64,000 bases of DNA, taken from assembly GCA_902626585.1 (NCBI GenBank), contig CACOGA010000004.1, forward strand, positions 41,422-105,421. Reading direction: 5' to 3'. The translations under genes were made by a program, and so were the position numbers. Every line of letters starts with the position of its first letter. Position 1 is the stretch's first letter. Source of the stretch: an uncultured Bacteroidota bacterium. GTDB taxonomy: Bacteria > Bacteroidota > Bacteroidia > Flavobacteriales > Flavobacteriaceae. The notes beneath the pieces were generated by a model. It was not told where the DNA came from. It searched no databases and saw nothing but the letters and a program-made list of their open reading frames with translations. Positions 1-10,337 of the stretch are shown piece after piece.

Positions 1-1
1 C

Positions 2-583
2 TCAAATATTATTAAGAAATGCAATGAAATAGCTGAATTATCTGAAGAAAAGGTATCATTCTTTTGTATTGGGAAAAAGGGTGGTGACATATTATCAAAA
101 AGTCATAATGTAGTTGATTCTAATAATGAAATATTTGATGAGTTAACATTTGAAAATGTTTCTTTAGTCGGGGAGTTTTTAATGAATAAATTTCTTGAAA
201 AAGATTATGATAAAATAGAAATAGTATACAACAAGTTTAAAAACGCTGCTACTCAGATTGTGACTACAGAACAATATCTACCTATTGAAAATAACAGTAA
301 TAAAGAAGAAGAGCAAGATTCTGCAGACTATATATTTGAGCCATCACAAATTGAAATTATTTCTGAGCTAATCCCTAAGTCTTTGAAAACCCAACTATAT
401 AAATCTGTAAGAGATTCATATGCATCAGAGCATGGCGCCAGAATGACTGCTATGCATAAAGCAACAGATAATGCAACGGAGTTAAGAGATCAGCTTAAAT
501 TGACATATAATAAGGCTAGACAAGCTGCGATCACCAATGAAATTCTTGAGATTGTTGGAGGAGCTGAGGCCCTAAACGGGTAG
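2..583 (+). CDS. atpG: ATP synthase F1 gamma subunit, C-terminal part (5' end outside window)
   Basis: This is the central rotor shaft of the F1 sector, which couples rotation of the membrane ring to ATP synthesis in the alpha3beta3 head. The reading frame is open from base 2 with no start, so the gene begins upstream of the window; about 193 residues remain of roughly 285-290. The C-terminal helix is typical: NATELRDQL, then NKARQAAITNEILEIVGG and AEAL. The ATG at 182 is an internal methionine, not the start. A flippase follows after a 66 bp gap. Identity is clear from the C-terminal signature. Confidence 0.93.
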   Translation, partial: SNIIKKCNEIAELSEEKVSFFCIGKKGGDILSKSHNVVDSNNEIFDELTFENVSLVGEFLMNKFLEKDYDKIEIVYNKFKNAATQIVTTEQYLPIENNSNKEEEQDSADYIFEPSQIEIISELIPKSLKTQLYKSVRDSYASEHGARMTAMHKATDNATELRDQLKLTYNKARQAAITNEILEIVGGAEALNG

Positions 584-649
584 TTGCTTTCTTCTCTTTT
601 TGTTTTCCAAGTATTATTACTTTATTTTTAGCATATAAACTTACAAAGT

Positions 650-2116
650 TTGGGAAATTTTCTACAACTATTTAGGCAAACCTTTGTGTATGGAATAGCT
701 ACTGTTTTTCCAAGACTAGTAAGTGTTATTTTAGTCAGAGTTCATACAGATAAAAGCGTTTTAAGTGAGGTTTCTGAATTTGGCACATTATCACTGGTTT
801 TCTCTTATATTATACTTTTTAATGTTATTCTTTCATACGGTTTAGAAACATCATTTTTTAGATTTTATAATACTGAGAAAAATAAAAAAGATGTATTAAA
901 TACCGCAACAATTTCTATTATCATTTCATCACTAATTTTCGCATCTGTTTTTAGTATTTTCAAATTAAATATTTCAGATTTTACTGGAATTAATGTTAGC
1001 TATCTTAGTATTATAGTGTGGATATTAGTAGCTGATGCTCTTGCTGTTATTCCTTTTGCATATCTAAGATTAAAGGGTTCTGCCCTTAAATATTCTGTAG
1101 TCAAAATTATAAACGTATTAGTTTATTTTTCGTTAAATATTTTTCTTTTAATCTTGTTAAAAGATCTTTCGGCTTCTTATGAGATCTTTGAAAAAATATA
1201 TTTTGATAATTTTGAAGTTGCTTATATTTTTATCGCAAATCTTATTGCTAGTATTGTTTCTCTACTATTACTCCTTCCTTTTTATTTTAAATTAAATTAT
1301 CGGGCAAACTTTAAATTATTAAGAAAAATGTTACTTTATGCTTTTCCTATACTCATTTCGGGTTTAGCATTTACTATAAACGAAACATTTGACAAAATTT
1401 TATTAGATTTTTTACTGCCTGCCTCAATTGCAAAAACTGAAATAGGAATGTATGCTGCATGTTATAAATTAGCAATTTTTATGACATTATTTTCTGCTGC
1501 GTATAAATTAGCGATTGAGCCGTTTTTCTTTAGCGAGGCCGATAAACAAACCTCTAAACGTAGTTATGCGCTTGTTTTGGAGACCTTTGTTATAATTGGT
1601 TCTTCAATAATGGTCTTAATTGTTGTTGCTCTCGATATTTTAAAAGTTATATTCATTGGCGACCCTGAATATTGGCAAGCTATGTATATAGTTCCGATAA
1701 TTTTATTCGCTAACTTCTGTCTTGGGATATATCAAAATTTGTCAGTTTGGTATAAGGTTACTAACCGGACTAGGTTTGCCGCTTACATTTCATGTATTGG
1801 TGCTTTTATTACTTTGGCATTAAACCTGACTCTAATTCCTGACTATAGTTACTTGGGATCTGCTTTGGCCACACTAATTGCATATTTTACTATGGCTTTA
1901 TTATCATACATAATCGGAAAACGATATTATCCTATACCTTACAATACCTCTAAAATATTATTTTACATAGTACTTTCTGTTACTCTTTCATATATTTCAT
2001 TTTATGGTTTTAGAGATAATTTATTAATTGGAATCATATGCATATTCGTTATGAATCTTGTAATTTTAATTAAAGAAAAGGCTCGAATTTTAAAACTGAT
2101 TAATTTAATAAGATGA
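650..2116 (+). CDS. Polysaccharide/oligosaccharide flippase (Wzx/MATE-like membrane protein)
   Basis: A 488-residue, highly hydrophobic protein with about 12-14 predicted membrane helices. The N-terminus ([18 protein letters not shown]) is typical of the polysaccharide_synt/MviN-like flippases that move lipid-linked sugars across the inner membrane. The start is TTG; no ATG lies near it and the N-terminal motif begins directly after it. It overlaps dut by 4 bp (ATGA), so the two are probably translationally coupled. Its substrate cannot be read from sequence. In flavobacteria this gene often lies beside dut and DUF4292 genes, as here. Confidence 0.85.
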   Translation: MGNFLQLFRQTFVYGIATVFPRLVSVILVRVHTDKSVLSEVSEFGTLSLVFSYIILFNVILSYGLETSFFRFYNTEKNKKDVLNTATISIIISSLIFASVFSIFKLNISDFTGINVSYLSIIVWILVADALAVIPFAYLRLKGSALKYSVVKIINVLVYFSLNIFLLILLKDLSASYEIFEKIYFDNFEVAYIFIANLIASIVSLLLLLPFYFKLNYRANFKLLRKMLLYAFPILISGLAFTINETFDKILLDFLLPASIAKTEIGMYAACYKLAIFMTLFSAAYKLAIEPFFFSEADKQTSKRSYALVLETFVIIGSSIMVLIVVALDILKVIFIGDPEYWQAMYIVPIILFANFCLGIYQNLSVWYKVTNRTRFAAYISCIGAFITLALNLTLIPDYSYLGSALATLIAYFTMALLSYIIGKRYYPIPYNTSKILFYIVLSVTLSYISFYGFRDNLLIGIICIFVMNLVILIKEKARILKLINLIR

Positions 2117-2544
2117 TTGTAGATATAGTTAACCTTTCTAAAAATGAACTGCCAAAATATGAGACTTTACTGTCTGCTGGAATGGACATAAGGGCTAATT
2201 TAGATGAACCAATTACAATAAAGCCAAATCAAAGATCGCTAATAAAAACAGGTTTATATATTTCATTGCATGATGGATATGAAGCTCAAATTAGACCGCG
2301 CAGTGGATTGGCTCTTAAAAAGGGGATAACAGTTCTTAATTCACCTGGAACAATTGATGCAGATTATCGAGGTGAAATTGGAGTAATAATTGCTAATTTA
2401 TCGGATTCAGATTTTACCATTAAGTCTGGAGATAGAATAGCTCAGATGGTTATTGCTAAGTTCGAGAAGATTTCTTGGAAAGCGGTAGATAAATTAGACG
2501 ATTCATTAAGAGGTAATAAGGGTTTTGGAAGTACCGGTATATAG
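2113..2544 (+). CDS. dut: dUTP diphosphatase
   Basis: Hydrolyses dUTP to dUMP and diphosphate, which keeps uracil out of DNA and supplies dUMP for thymidylate synthesis; a cytosolic homotrimer in this family. All five trimeric dUTPase motifs are present: AGMDIRA (1), RPRSGLALK (2), [13 protein letters not shown] (3, with the catalytic Asp), GDRIAQMVI (4) and the flexible GFGSTG (5). The length of 143 residues is standard. The ATG overlaps the stop of the flippase. Confidence 0.97.
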   Translation: MIVDIVNLSKNELPKYETLLSAGMDIRANLDEPITIKPNQRSLIKTGLYISLHDGYEAQIRPRSGLALKKGITVLNSPGTIDADYRGEIGVIIANLSDSDFTIKSGDRIAQMVIAKFEKISWKAVDKLDDSLRGNKGFGSTGI

Positions 2545-2553
2545 AAAGTGATT

Positions 2554-3309
2554 ATGAAAAAACTTATCCTTTTATTGACAATTGTTTTTTTTAGTTCATG
2601 CTCTTTATTTTACAACACTTCAAAATATACAACGGATGACAGAAAAAAACTTACAATAAAAAAATCTATACGTTTAGCCAACAAAGCAATTAATAGTATA
2701 GATTTTATCCAGGCTAAAGCAAAAGTATCCTTTAGAGATAATAATAAAATTAAATCCAATACTATAACTCTTAGAATTGATTCAGACGACAAACTATGGA
2801 TTAATTCCTCCCTTGGTGCGGCCAGAGTTCTAATTGATACAGATTCTATAAGATTTTATAACAAAATTGAAAAAAACTATTTTGTTTCAGATTATGCTTA
2901 CATAAATAGTAAACTTGGTTTTGATGTAAATTTTTCAATATTACAAGACCTTATTCTTGGCATTTTAATTAATGAATTCAAGCCCTCCGATTTTTTGATA
3001 GTTAGCGATAAAAATTATGTTTTCATAGATGATAATTTTGTTTTTAATTCCAAAACTGTTAAGTATTCTGTTTTTATTGATCCTTATACTTCCGCAGTCA
3101 AAAAGCAAATATTTACCTTTCAAGACAACCTATTTGAGGTATTATATAATGACCATACTAAAGTAAATGGCCAATTAATTCCAACTAAAATCCAATTCCT
3201 AAACAATGGTACCGAAAGTTTACTTATTGATTTCAAATCTGTATCCTCTTTAGAAAAGATTAATATACCCTTCAGAATTCCTTCAAATTATAAGCGTATT
3301 AAACTGTAA
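2554..3309 (+). CDS. DUF4292 family lipoprotein
   Basis: A 251-residue protein with a lipoprotein signal (hydrophobic stretch then SSCSLF; lipobox Cys near residue 17). The ATG at 2554 is chosen over the GTG two codons earlier because it begins a normal MKKL signal peptide. The mature part fits DUF4292, a Bacteroidota family resembling LolA/LolB-type envelope proteins. A role in outer-membrane assembly is inference. It overlaps the next gene by one base (TAATG), and dut is 9 bp upstream, so dut, this gene and the EnvC-like gene look like one operon. Confidence 0.82.
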   Translation: MKKLILLLTIVFFSSCSLFYNTSKYTTDDRKKLTIKKSIRLANKAINSIDFIQAKAKVSFRDNNKIKSNTITLRIDSDDKLWINSSLGAARVLIDTDSIRFYNKIEKNYFVSDYAYINSKLGFDVNFSILQDLILGILINEFKPSDFLIVSDKNYVFIDDNFVFNSKTVKYSVFIDPYTSAVKKQIFTFQDNLFEVLYNDHTKVNGQLIPTKIQFLNNGTESLLIDFKSVSSLEKINIPFRIPSNYKRIKL

Positions 3310-4499
3310 TGAATCCTTTAAGAATACTTATAATTTTTCTTTTGCTTTTCTCCATGCAAATTAATTCGCAAACAAAAGATCAGTTAGAAAATCAAAAAAG
3401 GCAAATACTAAAGGAAATTAAAGACATAGAGTTAAAATTATCAAATAGCAGTAAGAAAAAAGAATCAATCATTTCTAATGCGGAGGACATTAATTATAAA
3501 ATTACTCTTCAACAAAATCTAATTAGTAATATTAACAATCAATTAAATAATATTTTAAATGAAATTGATTATAATGAAATAAGGTTATCAAACTTAAGAG
3601 AAAAAGAGATATCATTAAAAGAAGAACTCTCCAAAATGCTTGTAACGGGTTACAAGAAAAAATCTAATTTAAACAAACTGATGTTTATTTTTTCATCATC
3701 ATCTTTCCAACAGGCATATAAACGAATCCAATACTTTAAACAGTATACCAATTTTCAAAACAAAACCTTAAAAAAGATAAAATTAACTTCCGCAGAAATT
3801 GAAAATATTATAATAGCTCTAGATACACAGAAGAGTAATAAGGAATTATTAATAGATGAAAATGAGATTATAAAAAAACAATTGAATATTGAATATAGTG
3901 GACTTAACAAATTAATAGCTGAAGTTAATAAAAACCAAAAAAGATATAATTCGCAAATCAGACAAAAACAAAAGCTATCAAAAGATATTGACAAAAAAAT
4001 CCAAAAGATAATAAACGAAGCTTTAGCAAAAGCAAAAAGAAAAGACGGAGGCTTTAAACTTAGTGAGGAGGCTCAGCTAATTTCAAAAAATTTTAATGCA
4101 AATAAAGGAAGATTGCCTTCACCCGTTTTAAGGGGTAATGTAGTATTAGGCTTTGGTAAACAGCCTCATCCAATTGTAAAAACAACGACCATTCAAAGTA
4201 ATGGTGTTAGAATAAGGACTTCAAGTGATGTTGAAGCTAGGACTATTTTTGACGGAGAAGTTTATTCAATAATCATTTCAAAAAGCAATACTAAGACCGT
4301 TCTGATCCAACACGGAAATTTCTTTACAGTATATAAAAACCTGTCAGAGATAAATGTTTCAAAAGGGGATAAGTTAAAGACTAAGCAGGTAATCGGTAAA
4401 ATCGCAACAGATCCATTAAATGGTCAGACAATTTTAAGCTTCAGCATATTTTATAATGGTATTCCACAAAATCCAAGATCATGGATTTATAAACTATAG
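3309..4499 (+). CDS. EnvC-like murein hydrolase activator with degenerate LytM (M23) domain
   Basis: Signal peptide (to about residue 20, ...MQINSQ), then a long Lys/Glu/Asn-rich coiled coil to about residue 250, then a C-terminal LytM fold. The fold keeps VLIQHGNFFTVYKNL, but the metal-binding HxH near the end is replaced by SFS (ILSFSIF), and the first HxxxD is not evident. EnvC/NlpD-type proteins with such degenerate sites do not cut murein; they activate amidases during septum splitting. That role is inferred from the family. It ends 2 bp from the convergent thioesterase gene. Confidence 0.85.
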   Translation: MNPLRILIIFLLLFSMQINSQTKDQLENQKRQILKEIKDIELKLSNSSKKKESIISNAEDINYKITLQQNLISNINNQLNNILNEIDYNEIRLSNLREKEISLKEELSKMLVTGYKKKSNLNKLMFIFSSSSFQQAYKRIQYFKQYTNFQNKTLKKIKLTSAEIENIIIALDTQKSNKELLIDENEIIKKQLNIEYSGLNKLIAEVNKNQKRYNSQIRQKQKLSKDIDKKIQKIINEALAKAKRKDGGFKLSEEAQLISKNFNANKGRLPSPVLRGNVVLGFGKQPHPIVKTTTIQSNGVRIRTSSDVEARTIFDGEVYSIIISKSNTKTVLIQHGNFFTVYKNLSEINVSKGDKLKTKQVIGKIATDPLNGQTILSFSIFYNGIPQNPRSWIYKL

Positions 4500-4500
4500 C

Positions 4501-5034
4501 TTATGAAAACAGGGCTTTTAGTTCAGTTGCATCATTTGCATTCATTTTACCTGCCAATACAAGACTGAGCTGCTTTCTTCTAAGGGCCGCTTCATATCTT
4601 TCTTTTTCTTCTTGAGTTTCTGGGTGAATTTTATCAATTTTTGTTGGCTTTCCAAATTTATCCACAGCTACAAAGGTGTATATAGCCTCATTAGCTTTTA
4701 TTTTTTTACCACTTTTGTCATCAACCCAAACATCGATAAAAACCTCCATTGAAGTTGTGAAGGCTCTTGAAACTTTTGCTTCAATTGTGACGGTGGTGCC
4801 AATAGAAATTGCTTTTCCAAAAGACACATTATTTACTGAAGATGTAACAACAATTTCTTCAGCGTGACGACTCGCTGAGATACTAGCTGCCCGATCCATT
4901 CTTGCCAATAATTCCCCTCCAAACAGATTATTTAGTGCATTTGTTTCTCCTGGTAAAACAGAATCGGTAAGTATTGTAAGTGAGTCTTTAGGAGTTTTTA
5001 TATCTAAAAGTTTTAGTTTTTTATCAAAAGCCAA
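4501..5034 (-). CDS. Acyl-CoA thioesterase (hotdog fold)
   Basis: A 177-residue single-hotdog protein of the YciA/BACH type, which hydrolyses acyl-CoA to free fatty acid and CoA in the cytosol. Visible family features are NNLFGGELLARMDRAA and the following SVNNVSFGKAI and VEAKVSRAF segments; the Asn/Asp residues in the first carry catalysis in this family. The start is TTG; the next Met is inside the FGGELLARM motif and would truncate the fold. The first 22 bp overlap the end of the upstream HU/SPOR gene in a different frame. Confidence 0.85.
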   Translation of the reverse strand: MAFDKKLKLLDIKTPKDSLTILTDSVLPGETNALNNLFGGELLARMDRAASISASRHAEEIVVTSSVNNVSFGKAISIGTTVTIEAKVSRAFTTSMEVFIDVWVDDKSGKKIKANEAIYTFVAVDKFGKPTKIDKIHPETQEEKERYEAALRRKQLSLVLAGKMNANDATELKALFS

Positions 5035-5885
5035 GCACTTGTGTCTTCATTAATCCTAATGTTAGAAAGAGCCAACCTAGCCTCTTCAACAGTATCATAG
5101 CTGTTGTAAGCAACTTGTAATAATCCAAATTTATTTACTCCTACTTGTCTAGCTTCTATGAATCCTTTTTCCTTGAGCTGAGATATTAGTTTTAATGAAT
5201 TCTCTTGTAGTCTAAAAGAGCCTGCTATTATGTGAAAATTTCCATACTGTTTTCTAACAGGAAGCTTCACAGTAGGAAGTGAAGTATTAATATTGAATGT
5301 AGCTTTTTGTATTTTTCTCTCAATTTCTAGATTTGCTTGAGCGTATGAAGCCTCATTAAATTCACTGACATTGTCAAAATAGTTTTTTGTAAATAATCCC
5401 GCAAGCGATAAACATATTATAAATATTGCAGCATACTTTAAATAAGGATTATTGACATTCTTTTGGGTTCTGATAATTTCAGATGAATCCATTGAACCAA
5501 AGCCGTAAGAACTTTTTAGTAAAATTATATTTTGGTTAGGAACAAAAATATATTTATTACTTTCCAAAGAAATAGAGCCAATATTTTTTATTTCGATATA
5601 TTGTTGCTTTTGAATTTTTTTATTTGTCCTACGAACCCAATTTGTTACTTTTTCTTCTGCAAGCTCATAGCTAACTTGTTCCTTCGATGAAATATTATTT
5701 ATAAGCAATCCATCGTTTTTAACGAGGTTTTTATTGAACGAGACTTCTTTTTTTGGAGGGAATATTTTAGAACCATCTGAACTAATTTTTGCAGAAACAT
5801 TTCTTGTAACAAAAGCTCCAAAATCTGGGATAATTACACAATCATGCTCGCGTAATAAATCAAAAATATGCGTACTAATTTTCAT
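5013..5885 (-). CDS. HU-CCDC81 and SPOR domain membrane protein
   Basis: A 290-residue protein in three parts. Residues 1-120 match the paired HU-CCDC81 bacterial domains (MKISTHIFDLLREHDCVIIP, DFGAFVTRN). One transmembrane helix spans about residues 150-166. The periplasmic C-terminus from about residue 212 is a SPOR domain (NFHIIAGSFRLQENSLKL), which in this superfamily binds denuded peptidoglycan at division sites. The layout suggests a bridge between the cytoplasm and septal murein; the function is inferred. Overlap with the thioesterase gene suggests co-translation. Confidence 0.85.
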   Translation of the reverse strand: MKISTHIFDLLREHDCVIIPDFGAFVTRNVSAKISSDGSKIFPPKKEVSFNKNLVKNDGLLINNISSKEQVSYELAEEKVTNWVRRTNKKIQKQQYIEIKNIGSISLESNKYIFVPNQNIILLKSSYGFGSMDSSEIIRTQKNVNNPYLKYAAIFIICLSLAGLFTKNYFDNVSEFNEASYAQANLEIERKIQKATFNINTSLPTVKLPVRKQYGNFHIIAGSFRLQENSLKLISQLKEKGFIEARQVGVNKFGLLQVAYNSYDTVEEARLALSNIRINEDTSAWLLIKN

Positions 5886-5934
5886 GTGAAAGGCTATTGA
5901 AATCTAAGATATAAAATTATATGAAATTTCTGTT

Positions 5935-6915
5935 TTAATATCCTAACTTTTTGCGTACTCTATTTAAAACTTTTTCTGCTGTAATCATTGCTTTTGATGC
6001 ACCCATCTTTAGAATTGCCTCAACTTCATTTGGGTTTGAAATATAATGATTAAACGTATTTCTTTCTGCTGAATATTTTTTAAGAATTAATTCTAGAAAA
6101 TCTTTTTTCGCATGTCCATATCCATAACCTCCTGCTTCGTAATTTGCTTTCATTGTTTCTATTTGGTCTTCATCTGCTATTAGTTTGTATAAGTTAAAAA
6201 GATTACATTTTTTCCAATCTTTTGGGCTCTCCAATGATGATGAATCAGTTTCTATGGATTGAATTTGTTTTTTTAATTCGCTTTCTGATCCAAAAATATT
6301 AATAACATTGTTCTTACTTTTACTCATTTTTTCTCCATCAGTTCCGGTTATTAATTGCGATTCTTGCTGTAAATATTCTTTTGGTAGAACGAAGGTTTCT
6401 CCGAAGGTATTATGGAATCTATTTGCAACACTTCTTGTTATTTCTAAGTGCTGCAGTTGATCTTTTCCAACAGGAACAACATCCGCATCATAAAGTAAAA
6501 TATCAGCAGCCATTAACATTGGATAGTTAAAGAGCCCACAGTTTACATCATCTAACCTGTCTTTTTTATCTTTAAAACTATGAGCAAGTGTTAGCCTATT
6601 ATATGGAAAAAAGCAACTCAGATACCAGGATAGCTCTGTAACCTGTGGCACATCGCTTTGTCTGTAAAAAATTGCTTTGGATGGATCCAAACCACATGCT
6701 AACCAAGCTGATGCAGTATATAAGGTATTTTGTTTTAGTAATTCAGAATCTTTTATTTGGGTAAGAGAATGGAAATCAGCAATAAATAGATATGTTTCAA
6801 CATCATTATTATTTGAAAAATTTATGGCTGGAATTATAGCTCCCAGAATATTTCCCAAATGAGGGATTCCTGTACTTTGAACACCAGTCAATATTCTCTT
6901 CGATTTTTTACTCAT
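5935..6915 (-). CDS. trpS: Tryptophan--tRNA ligase
   Basis: Class I aminoacyl-tRNA synthetase charging tRNA-Trp. The HIGH-like motif is GIPHLGNILGAI near the N-terminus and the KMSKS loop is GEKMSKSKNNVI. The segments QLQHLEITR and NCGLFNYPMLMAADIL are characteristic of bacterial TrpRS. The length of 326 residues is normal. It is divergently arranged with plsC, with a 42 bp gap. Confidence 0.97.
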   Translation of the reverse strand: MSKKSKRILTGVQSTGIPHLGNILGAIIPAINFSNNNDVETYLFIADFHSLTQIKDSELLKQNTLYTASAWLACGLDPSKAIFYRQSDVPQVTELSWYLSCFFPYNRLTLAHSFKDKKDRLDDVNCGLFNYPMLMAADILLYDADVVPVGKDQLQHLEITRSVANRFHNTFGETFVLPKEYLQQESQLITGTDGEKMSKSKNNVINIFGSESELKKQIQSIETDSSSLESPKDWKKCNLFNLYKLIADEDQIETMKANYEAGGYGYGHAKKDFLELILKKYSAERNTFNHYISNPNEVEAILKMGASKAMITAEKVLNRVRKKLGY

Positions 6916-6957
6916 TATAACAAAGTTAAATTTTTTATTAAAATAAATTAATTAGTT

Positions 6958-7722
6958 TTGAAACTTGTGAAAGTAGCAAAATACATTTTCTGGACATTTT
7001 ACAATATATGGTTTTACTTGTTAGTATTTGTATTTACTATTATAATTATTTTACCATCCTTTCTTATTATTCTTTTAAATAAAAACTGGTACAAAAGTTT
7101 TTATGTCATGGGTGTATTATGGTCTGATCTAATTTTATTTGGTATGGGTATGTTCCCATCAAGAATTGGTAGTTTAAAAACTAAAAAAGGAAGTTCATAT
7201 ATTTTTGTTGCAAATCATGTCTCTATGATTGATGTAATGTTATTGGTTTCTACTGTTAGAAAAAACCCTTTGGTTTTTATAGGAAAAAAAGAATTGGACA
7301 GGATTCCAATTTTTGGTTCTATTTATAAAAGAACCATGATTTTAGTTGATAGATCAAGTAACGATAGTAAGAAACAAGTATTTGAACAAACAAAGAAAAA
7401 ATTAAATACAGGAATTAGTTTAGGGATTTTTCCAGAAGGAACAGTTCCTGATTTAGACATTGAACTAGCCCCCTTTAAGCATGGTGCATTTACAATGGCA
7501 ATAGAGCATCAGGTTCCGATTGTTCCGATGACTTTTTTGGATAATAAAAAACTTTTTCCATGGAGTTTCGGTGGACTAATTGGCGGATCAAAAGGCAAGC
7601 CAGGTAAATTGAGAGTGAAGATTCATGAACCAATTGAAACCAAAGGAATGGTAAAAGATGATAGGACAGAGCTTAGCAATACAGTTAGAAAATTAATGCT
7701 AGATGATTTGAGAAATTCTTAA
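6958..7722 (+). CDS. plsC: 1-acyl-sn-glycerol-3-phosphate acyltransferase
   Basis: Acylates lysophosphatidic acid to phosphatidic acid in phospholipid synthesis, at the inner membrane. The acyltransferase block I reads [10 protein letters not shown] (the H(X4)D catalytic pair) and block III reads FPEGT. A strong hydrophobic anchor covers about residues 10-40 and a second hydrophobic stretch follows. The start is TTG; the following [12 protein letters not shown] fits a family N-terminus. The 254 residues match bacterial PlsC. Its stop overlaps the convergent recA stop by 4 bp. Confidence 0.9.
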   Translation: MKLVKVAKYIFWTFYNIWFYLLVFVFTIIIILPSFLIILLNKNWYKSFYVMGVLWSDLILFGMGMFPSRIGSLKTKKGSSYIFVANHVSMIDVMLLVSTVRKNPLVFIGKKELDRIPIFGSIYKRTMILVDRSSNDSKKQVFEQTKKKLNTGISLGIFPEGTVPDLDIELAPFKHGAFTMAIEHQVPIVPMTFLDNKKLFPWSFGGLIGGSKGKPGKLRVKIHEPIETKGMVKDDRTELSNTVRKLMLDDLRNS

Positions 7723-8711
7723 ATGACTTCTTTAAGTTTTGTCTCAAGCGTTTCCATCAAATCTGGATTATCTTTTAACAGAGTTTTTACAGCATCCCTA
7801 CCTTGCCCCAGTTTTGTGCCCTCATAACTAAACCAGGACCCACTCTTGTTGATTATTTCAGATTCGACCGCCAAGTCAATCACCTCTCCAACTTTAGAAA
7901 TACCCTCTCCATACATAATATCAAATTCAGCTAATTTAAAAGGGGGAGCAACTTTATTTTTGACAATTTTGACTCTTGTTTTATTACCCATAACCACTCC
8001 GTCACTACTTTTGATTTGTGTTGATCTTCTTATGTCAAGACGAATTGAGGCATAAAATTTCAGAGCATTACCACCAGTTGTTGTTTCTGGATTTCCAAAC
8101 ATAATCCCAATTTTCTCCCTCAACTGATTAATGAAAATTACAGTGCAGTTTGTCTTACTAATTGAAGCGGTTAGTTTTCTTAGAGCTTGTGACATTAGTC
8201 TGGCATGAAGTCCCATTTTTGAATCTCCCATTTCACCTTCAATTTCACTTTTGGGAGTAAGTGCTGCAACCGAGTCAATTATCACCATATCAATTGCTCC
8301 AGACCTGATCAAATTATCAGCAATTTCCAAAGCTTGCTCACCATGATCAGGCTGCGATATTATAAGGTTCTCAATATCGACGCCTAAATTTTCAGCGTAG
8401 AACCTATCGAAGGCGTGTTCAGCATCGATGAATGCAGCTATACCACCTTTTTTTTGACATTCAGCGATGGCATGTAAAGTTAAAGTTGTTTTTCCAGATG
8501 ACTCAGGCCCATATATTTCTATAACTCTGCCTTTTGGGTAACCACCGACGCCTAAAGCTATATCTAAGCCTAAAGAACCTGATGAAATTGCCTCAACATT
8601 TTCGTCTGGTGAATCCCCCATTTTCATAACTGTGCCTTTTCCATATGTCTTGTCCAGTTTATCGAGGGTTAATTTTAGTGCTTTTAATTTGTCTGCTTTG
8701 TCGTTGGCCAT
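7719..8711 (-). CDS. recA: Recombinase RecA
   Basis: DNA strand-exchange ATPase for homologous recombination and repair. Walker A is GPESSGKTT at residues 68-76, Walker B is [11 protein letters not shown], and the DNA-binding loop region ([20 protein letters not shown]) and [19 protein letters not shown] are intact. The length is 330 residues, slightly shorter than E. coli because the acidic tail is short. It has its own -7 box upstream. No SOS box was recognised. Confidence 0.98.
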   Translation of the reverse strand: MANDKADKLKALKLTLDKLDKTYGKGTVMKMGDSPDENVEAISSGSLGLDIALGVGGYPKGRVIEIYGPESSGKTTLTLHAIAECQKKGGIAAFIDAEHAFDRFYAENLGVDIENLIISQPDHGEQALEIADNLIRSGAIDMVIIDSVAALTPKSEIEGEMGDSKMGLHARLMSQALRKLTASISKTNCTVIFINQLREKIGIMFGNPETTTGGNALKFYASIRLDIRRSTQIKSSDGVVMGNKTRVKIVKNKVAPPFKLAEFDIMYGEGISKVGEVIDLAVESEIINKSGSWFSYEGTKLGQGRDAVKTLLKDNPDLMETLETKLKEVI

Positions 8712-8730
8712 AATACAATTTTTTACATTA

Positions 8731-8738
8731 CAAATTTA
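8731..8738 (-). promoter_or_regulatory. recA promoter -7 box
   Basis: On the minus strand this reads TAAATTTG, an exact match to the Bacteroidota TAnnTTTG element. A TTG lies about 20 bases further upstream in the right place for the -33 element. It is 20 bp ahead of the recA ATG. Confidence 0.6.
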
Positions 8739-8792
8739 GGACATCTTTTTACACAATACAATATAGTTATAGATGATTTTTATCTTTTTTTC

Positions 8793-8800
8793 TACTTTTG
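8793..8800 (+). promoter_or_regulatory. trhO promoter -7 box
   Basis: TACTTTTG, an exact TAnnTTTG match 22 bp before the trhO ATG. The -33 element is not obvious. The trhO-gldH-pbp genes downstream are closely spaced and may all use it. Confidence 0.5.
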
Positions 8801-8822
8801 TTACTAAATAAAAAAGTATAGC

Positions 8823-9854
8823 ATGCAACTGTACAATAAATTAAGCTCAGACCAGCGATCTAAAATTTTAGACGCATCTGGTCAAAAAAGAATTAATCTT
8901 TCATTTTATCAATACGCAAAGATTCATGATCCAAAAAGCCTTAGAGATGAATTATACATTTTTTGGGACTCAATAGATGTCCTAGGAAGAATATATATTG
9001 CAAAAGAGGGTATAAATGCTCAACTATCACTTCCAGAAAAATTCATAAATACTTTTTCTAAACATCTTAAATCAATTTCATTTTTAAAAAATGTTAGAAT
9101 TAACATTGCTTTAAAACATGAGACCAAGTCTTTTCTTAAATTAAAAATCAAAGTAAGGGATAAAATTGTTGCGGATGGCTTGAATGATGATACCTTTGAT
9201 GTCACGAAAAAGGGAATTCATTTAAACGCTGAAGAGTTTAATAAATTGATGGATGAAAAAGATACAATTGTTCTAGATATGAGAAATCACTATGAAAGTG
9301 AGATTGGACATTTTAAAAATGCAATCTGCCCTGATGTCGATACTTTTAGAGATTCACTTGATGTAATTGAAAATGAGCTTAAAAGTCATAAAGAAGATAA
9401 AAACTTGCTTATGTATTGTACGGGCGGAATAAGATGTGAAAAAGCCAGTGCTTATTTTAAACATAAGGGTTTTAAAAAAGTTTATCAGCTTGAAGGCGGA
9501 ATCATTGAATATGTTCGTCAAGTGAGAAATAATAAATTAGAAAATAATTTTATAGGCAAGAATTTTGTTTTTGACAACAGACGAGTAGAGAAAGTTAGTG
9601 ATGATATTATTGCAAATTGTCATCAATGTGGAGCCCCCTTTGACGTACATACAAATTGCGCGAATGATGCGTGCCACTTATTATTTATTCAGTGTAATAA
9701 ATGTAAAATAAAAATGAAGAATTGCTGTTCTCAAAGATGTCTTGAAATTAGTGAAATGCCATTTGAGGCTCAAAAAAAAATGAGGAAAGGTTATAAAAAT
9801 ATTAATGACATTTTTAAAAAAGGTAGAACAAATAATATAACAACTTTTAAATAA
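8823..9854 (+). CDS. trhO: tRNA uridine(34) hydroxylase (rhodanese family)
   Basis: An oxygen-dependent enzyme that hydroxylates U34 in certain tRNAs, giving ho5U. Residues about 1-120 form the acylphosphatase-like N-terminal domain (IAKEGINAQLSLP). The middle is a rhodanese domain with the active-site loop CTGGIRCEKAS. The C-terminus carries a cluster of Cys pairs (CHQCGAPF, CNKCKIK, NCCSQRC) that probably binds zinc, as in other TrhO proteins. Its length of 343 residues is typical. gldH starts 1 bp after its stop. Confidence 0.92.
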   Translation: MQLYNKLSSDQRSKILDASGQKRINLSFYQYAKIHDPKSLRDELYIFWDSIDVLGRIYIAKEGINAQLSLPEKFINTFSKHLKSISFLKNVRINIALKHETKSFLKLKIKVRDKIVADGLNDDTFDVTKKGIHLNAEEFNKLMDEKDTIVLDMRNHYESEIGHFKNAICPDVDTFRDSLDVIENELKSHKEDKNLLMYCTGGIRCEKASAYFKHKGFKKVYQLEGGIIEYVRQVRNNKLENNFIGKNFVFDNRRVEKVSDDIIANCHQCGAPFDVHTNCANDACHLLFIQCNKCKIKMKNCCSQRCLEISEMPFEAQKKMRKGYKNINDIFKKGRTNNITTFK

Positions 9855-9855
9855 C

Positions 9856-10335
9856 ATGTTCCCTAAAATATTTCTAATTTTTGTTTTTTTATTAGCATCT
9901 TGTAATCCAAATATTGAGTACATTCAATATAATTCTGTTAATGGCATTTGGCACAAGGATTCTATTCAAAATTTTAGTTTTGAAATTGAATCTGCGGGGA
10001 GTAAATCATATAAATCTTTTATTAATCTTAGAATTAATGAAAAATACCAATTCAATAATATCTTTTTAATTGTATCAATTAGGGACTCTCTAAACTTGAT
10101 TTCCAAAGATACTCTAGAATATAAACTTGCGGACAAGTATGGAAATTTTATAGGGAAAAAGAAAATTAATATTGTAGAGAATACACTATTACACAAAGAA
10201 AACCTTAGTTTAGATGAGCAAAATAAATATTTTATTTCAATTGAACACGCCATGCGAATTATTAATAAAGTTGGCGGTCTGGAGTCTTTAAGTGGGGTTA
10301 TTGATGTTGGATATAAAGTCGAAAAAATAAATTAG
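9856..10335 (+). CDS. gldH: Gliding motility lipoprotein GldH
   Basis: A 159-residue lipoprotein: the signal peptide ends in LLASCNPN. In Bacteroidota GldH is one of the lipoproteins needed for gliding and is associated with the GldKLMN/type IX secretion machinery. The call rests on length, the lipobox, conserved pieces (W-H-K-D, the L-E-Y-K-L-AD segment with G-KK-I) and the position directly before a class A penicillin-binding protein, which is the usual order in flavobacteria. Sequence identity to known GldH could not be measured here. Confidence 0.8.
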   Translation: MFPKIFLIFVFLLASCNPNIEYIQYNSVNGIWHKDSIQNFSFEIESAGSKSYKSFINLRINEKYQFNNIFLIVSIRDSLNLISKDTLEYKLADKYGNFIGKKKINIVENTLLHKENLSLDEQNKYFISIEHAMRIINKVGGLESLSGVIDVGYKVEKIN

Positions 10336-10337
10336 AA

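Noticed and set aside
182..583. A separate 133-residue gene starting at 182
   Set aside because: The same frame is open back to base 2 and encodes earlier atpG sequence, so 182 is an internal Met.
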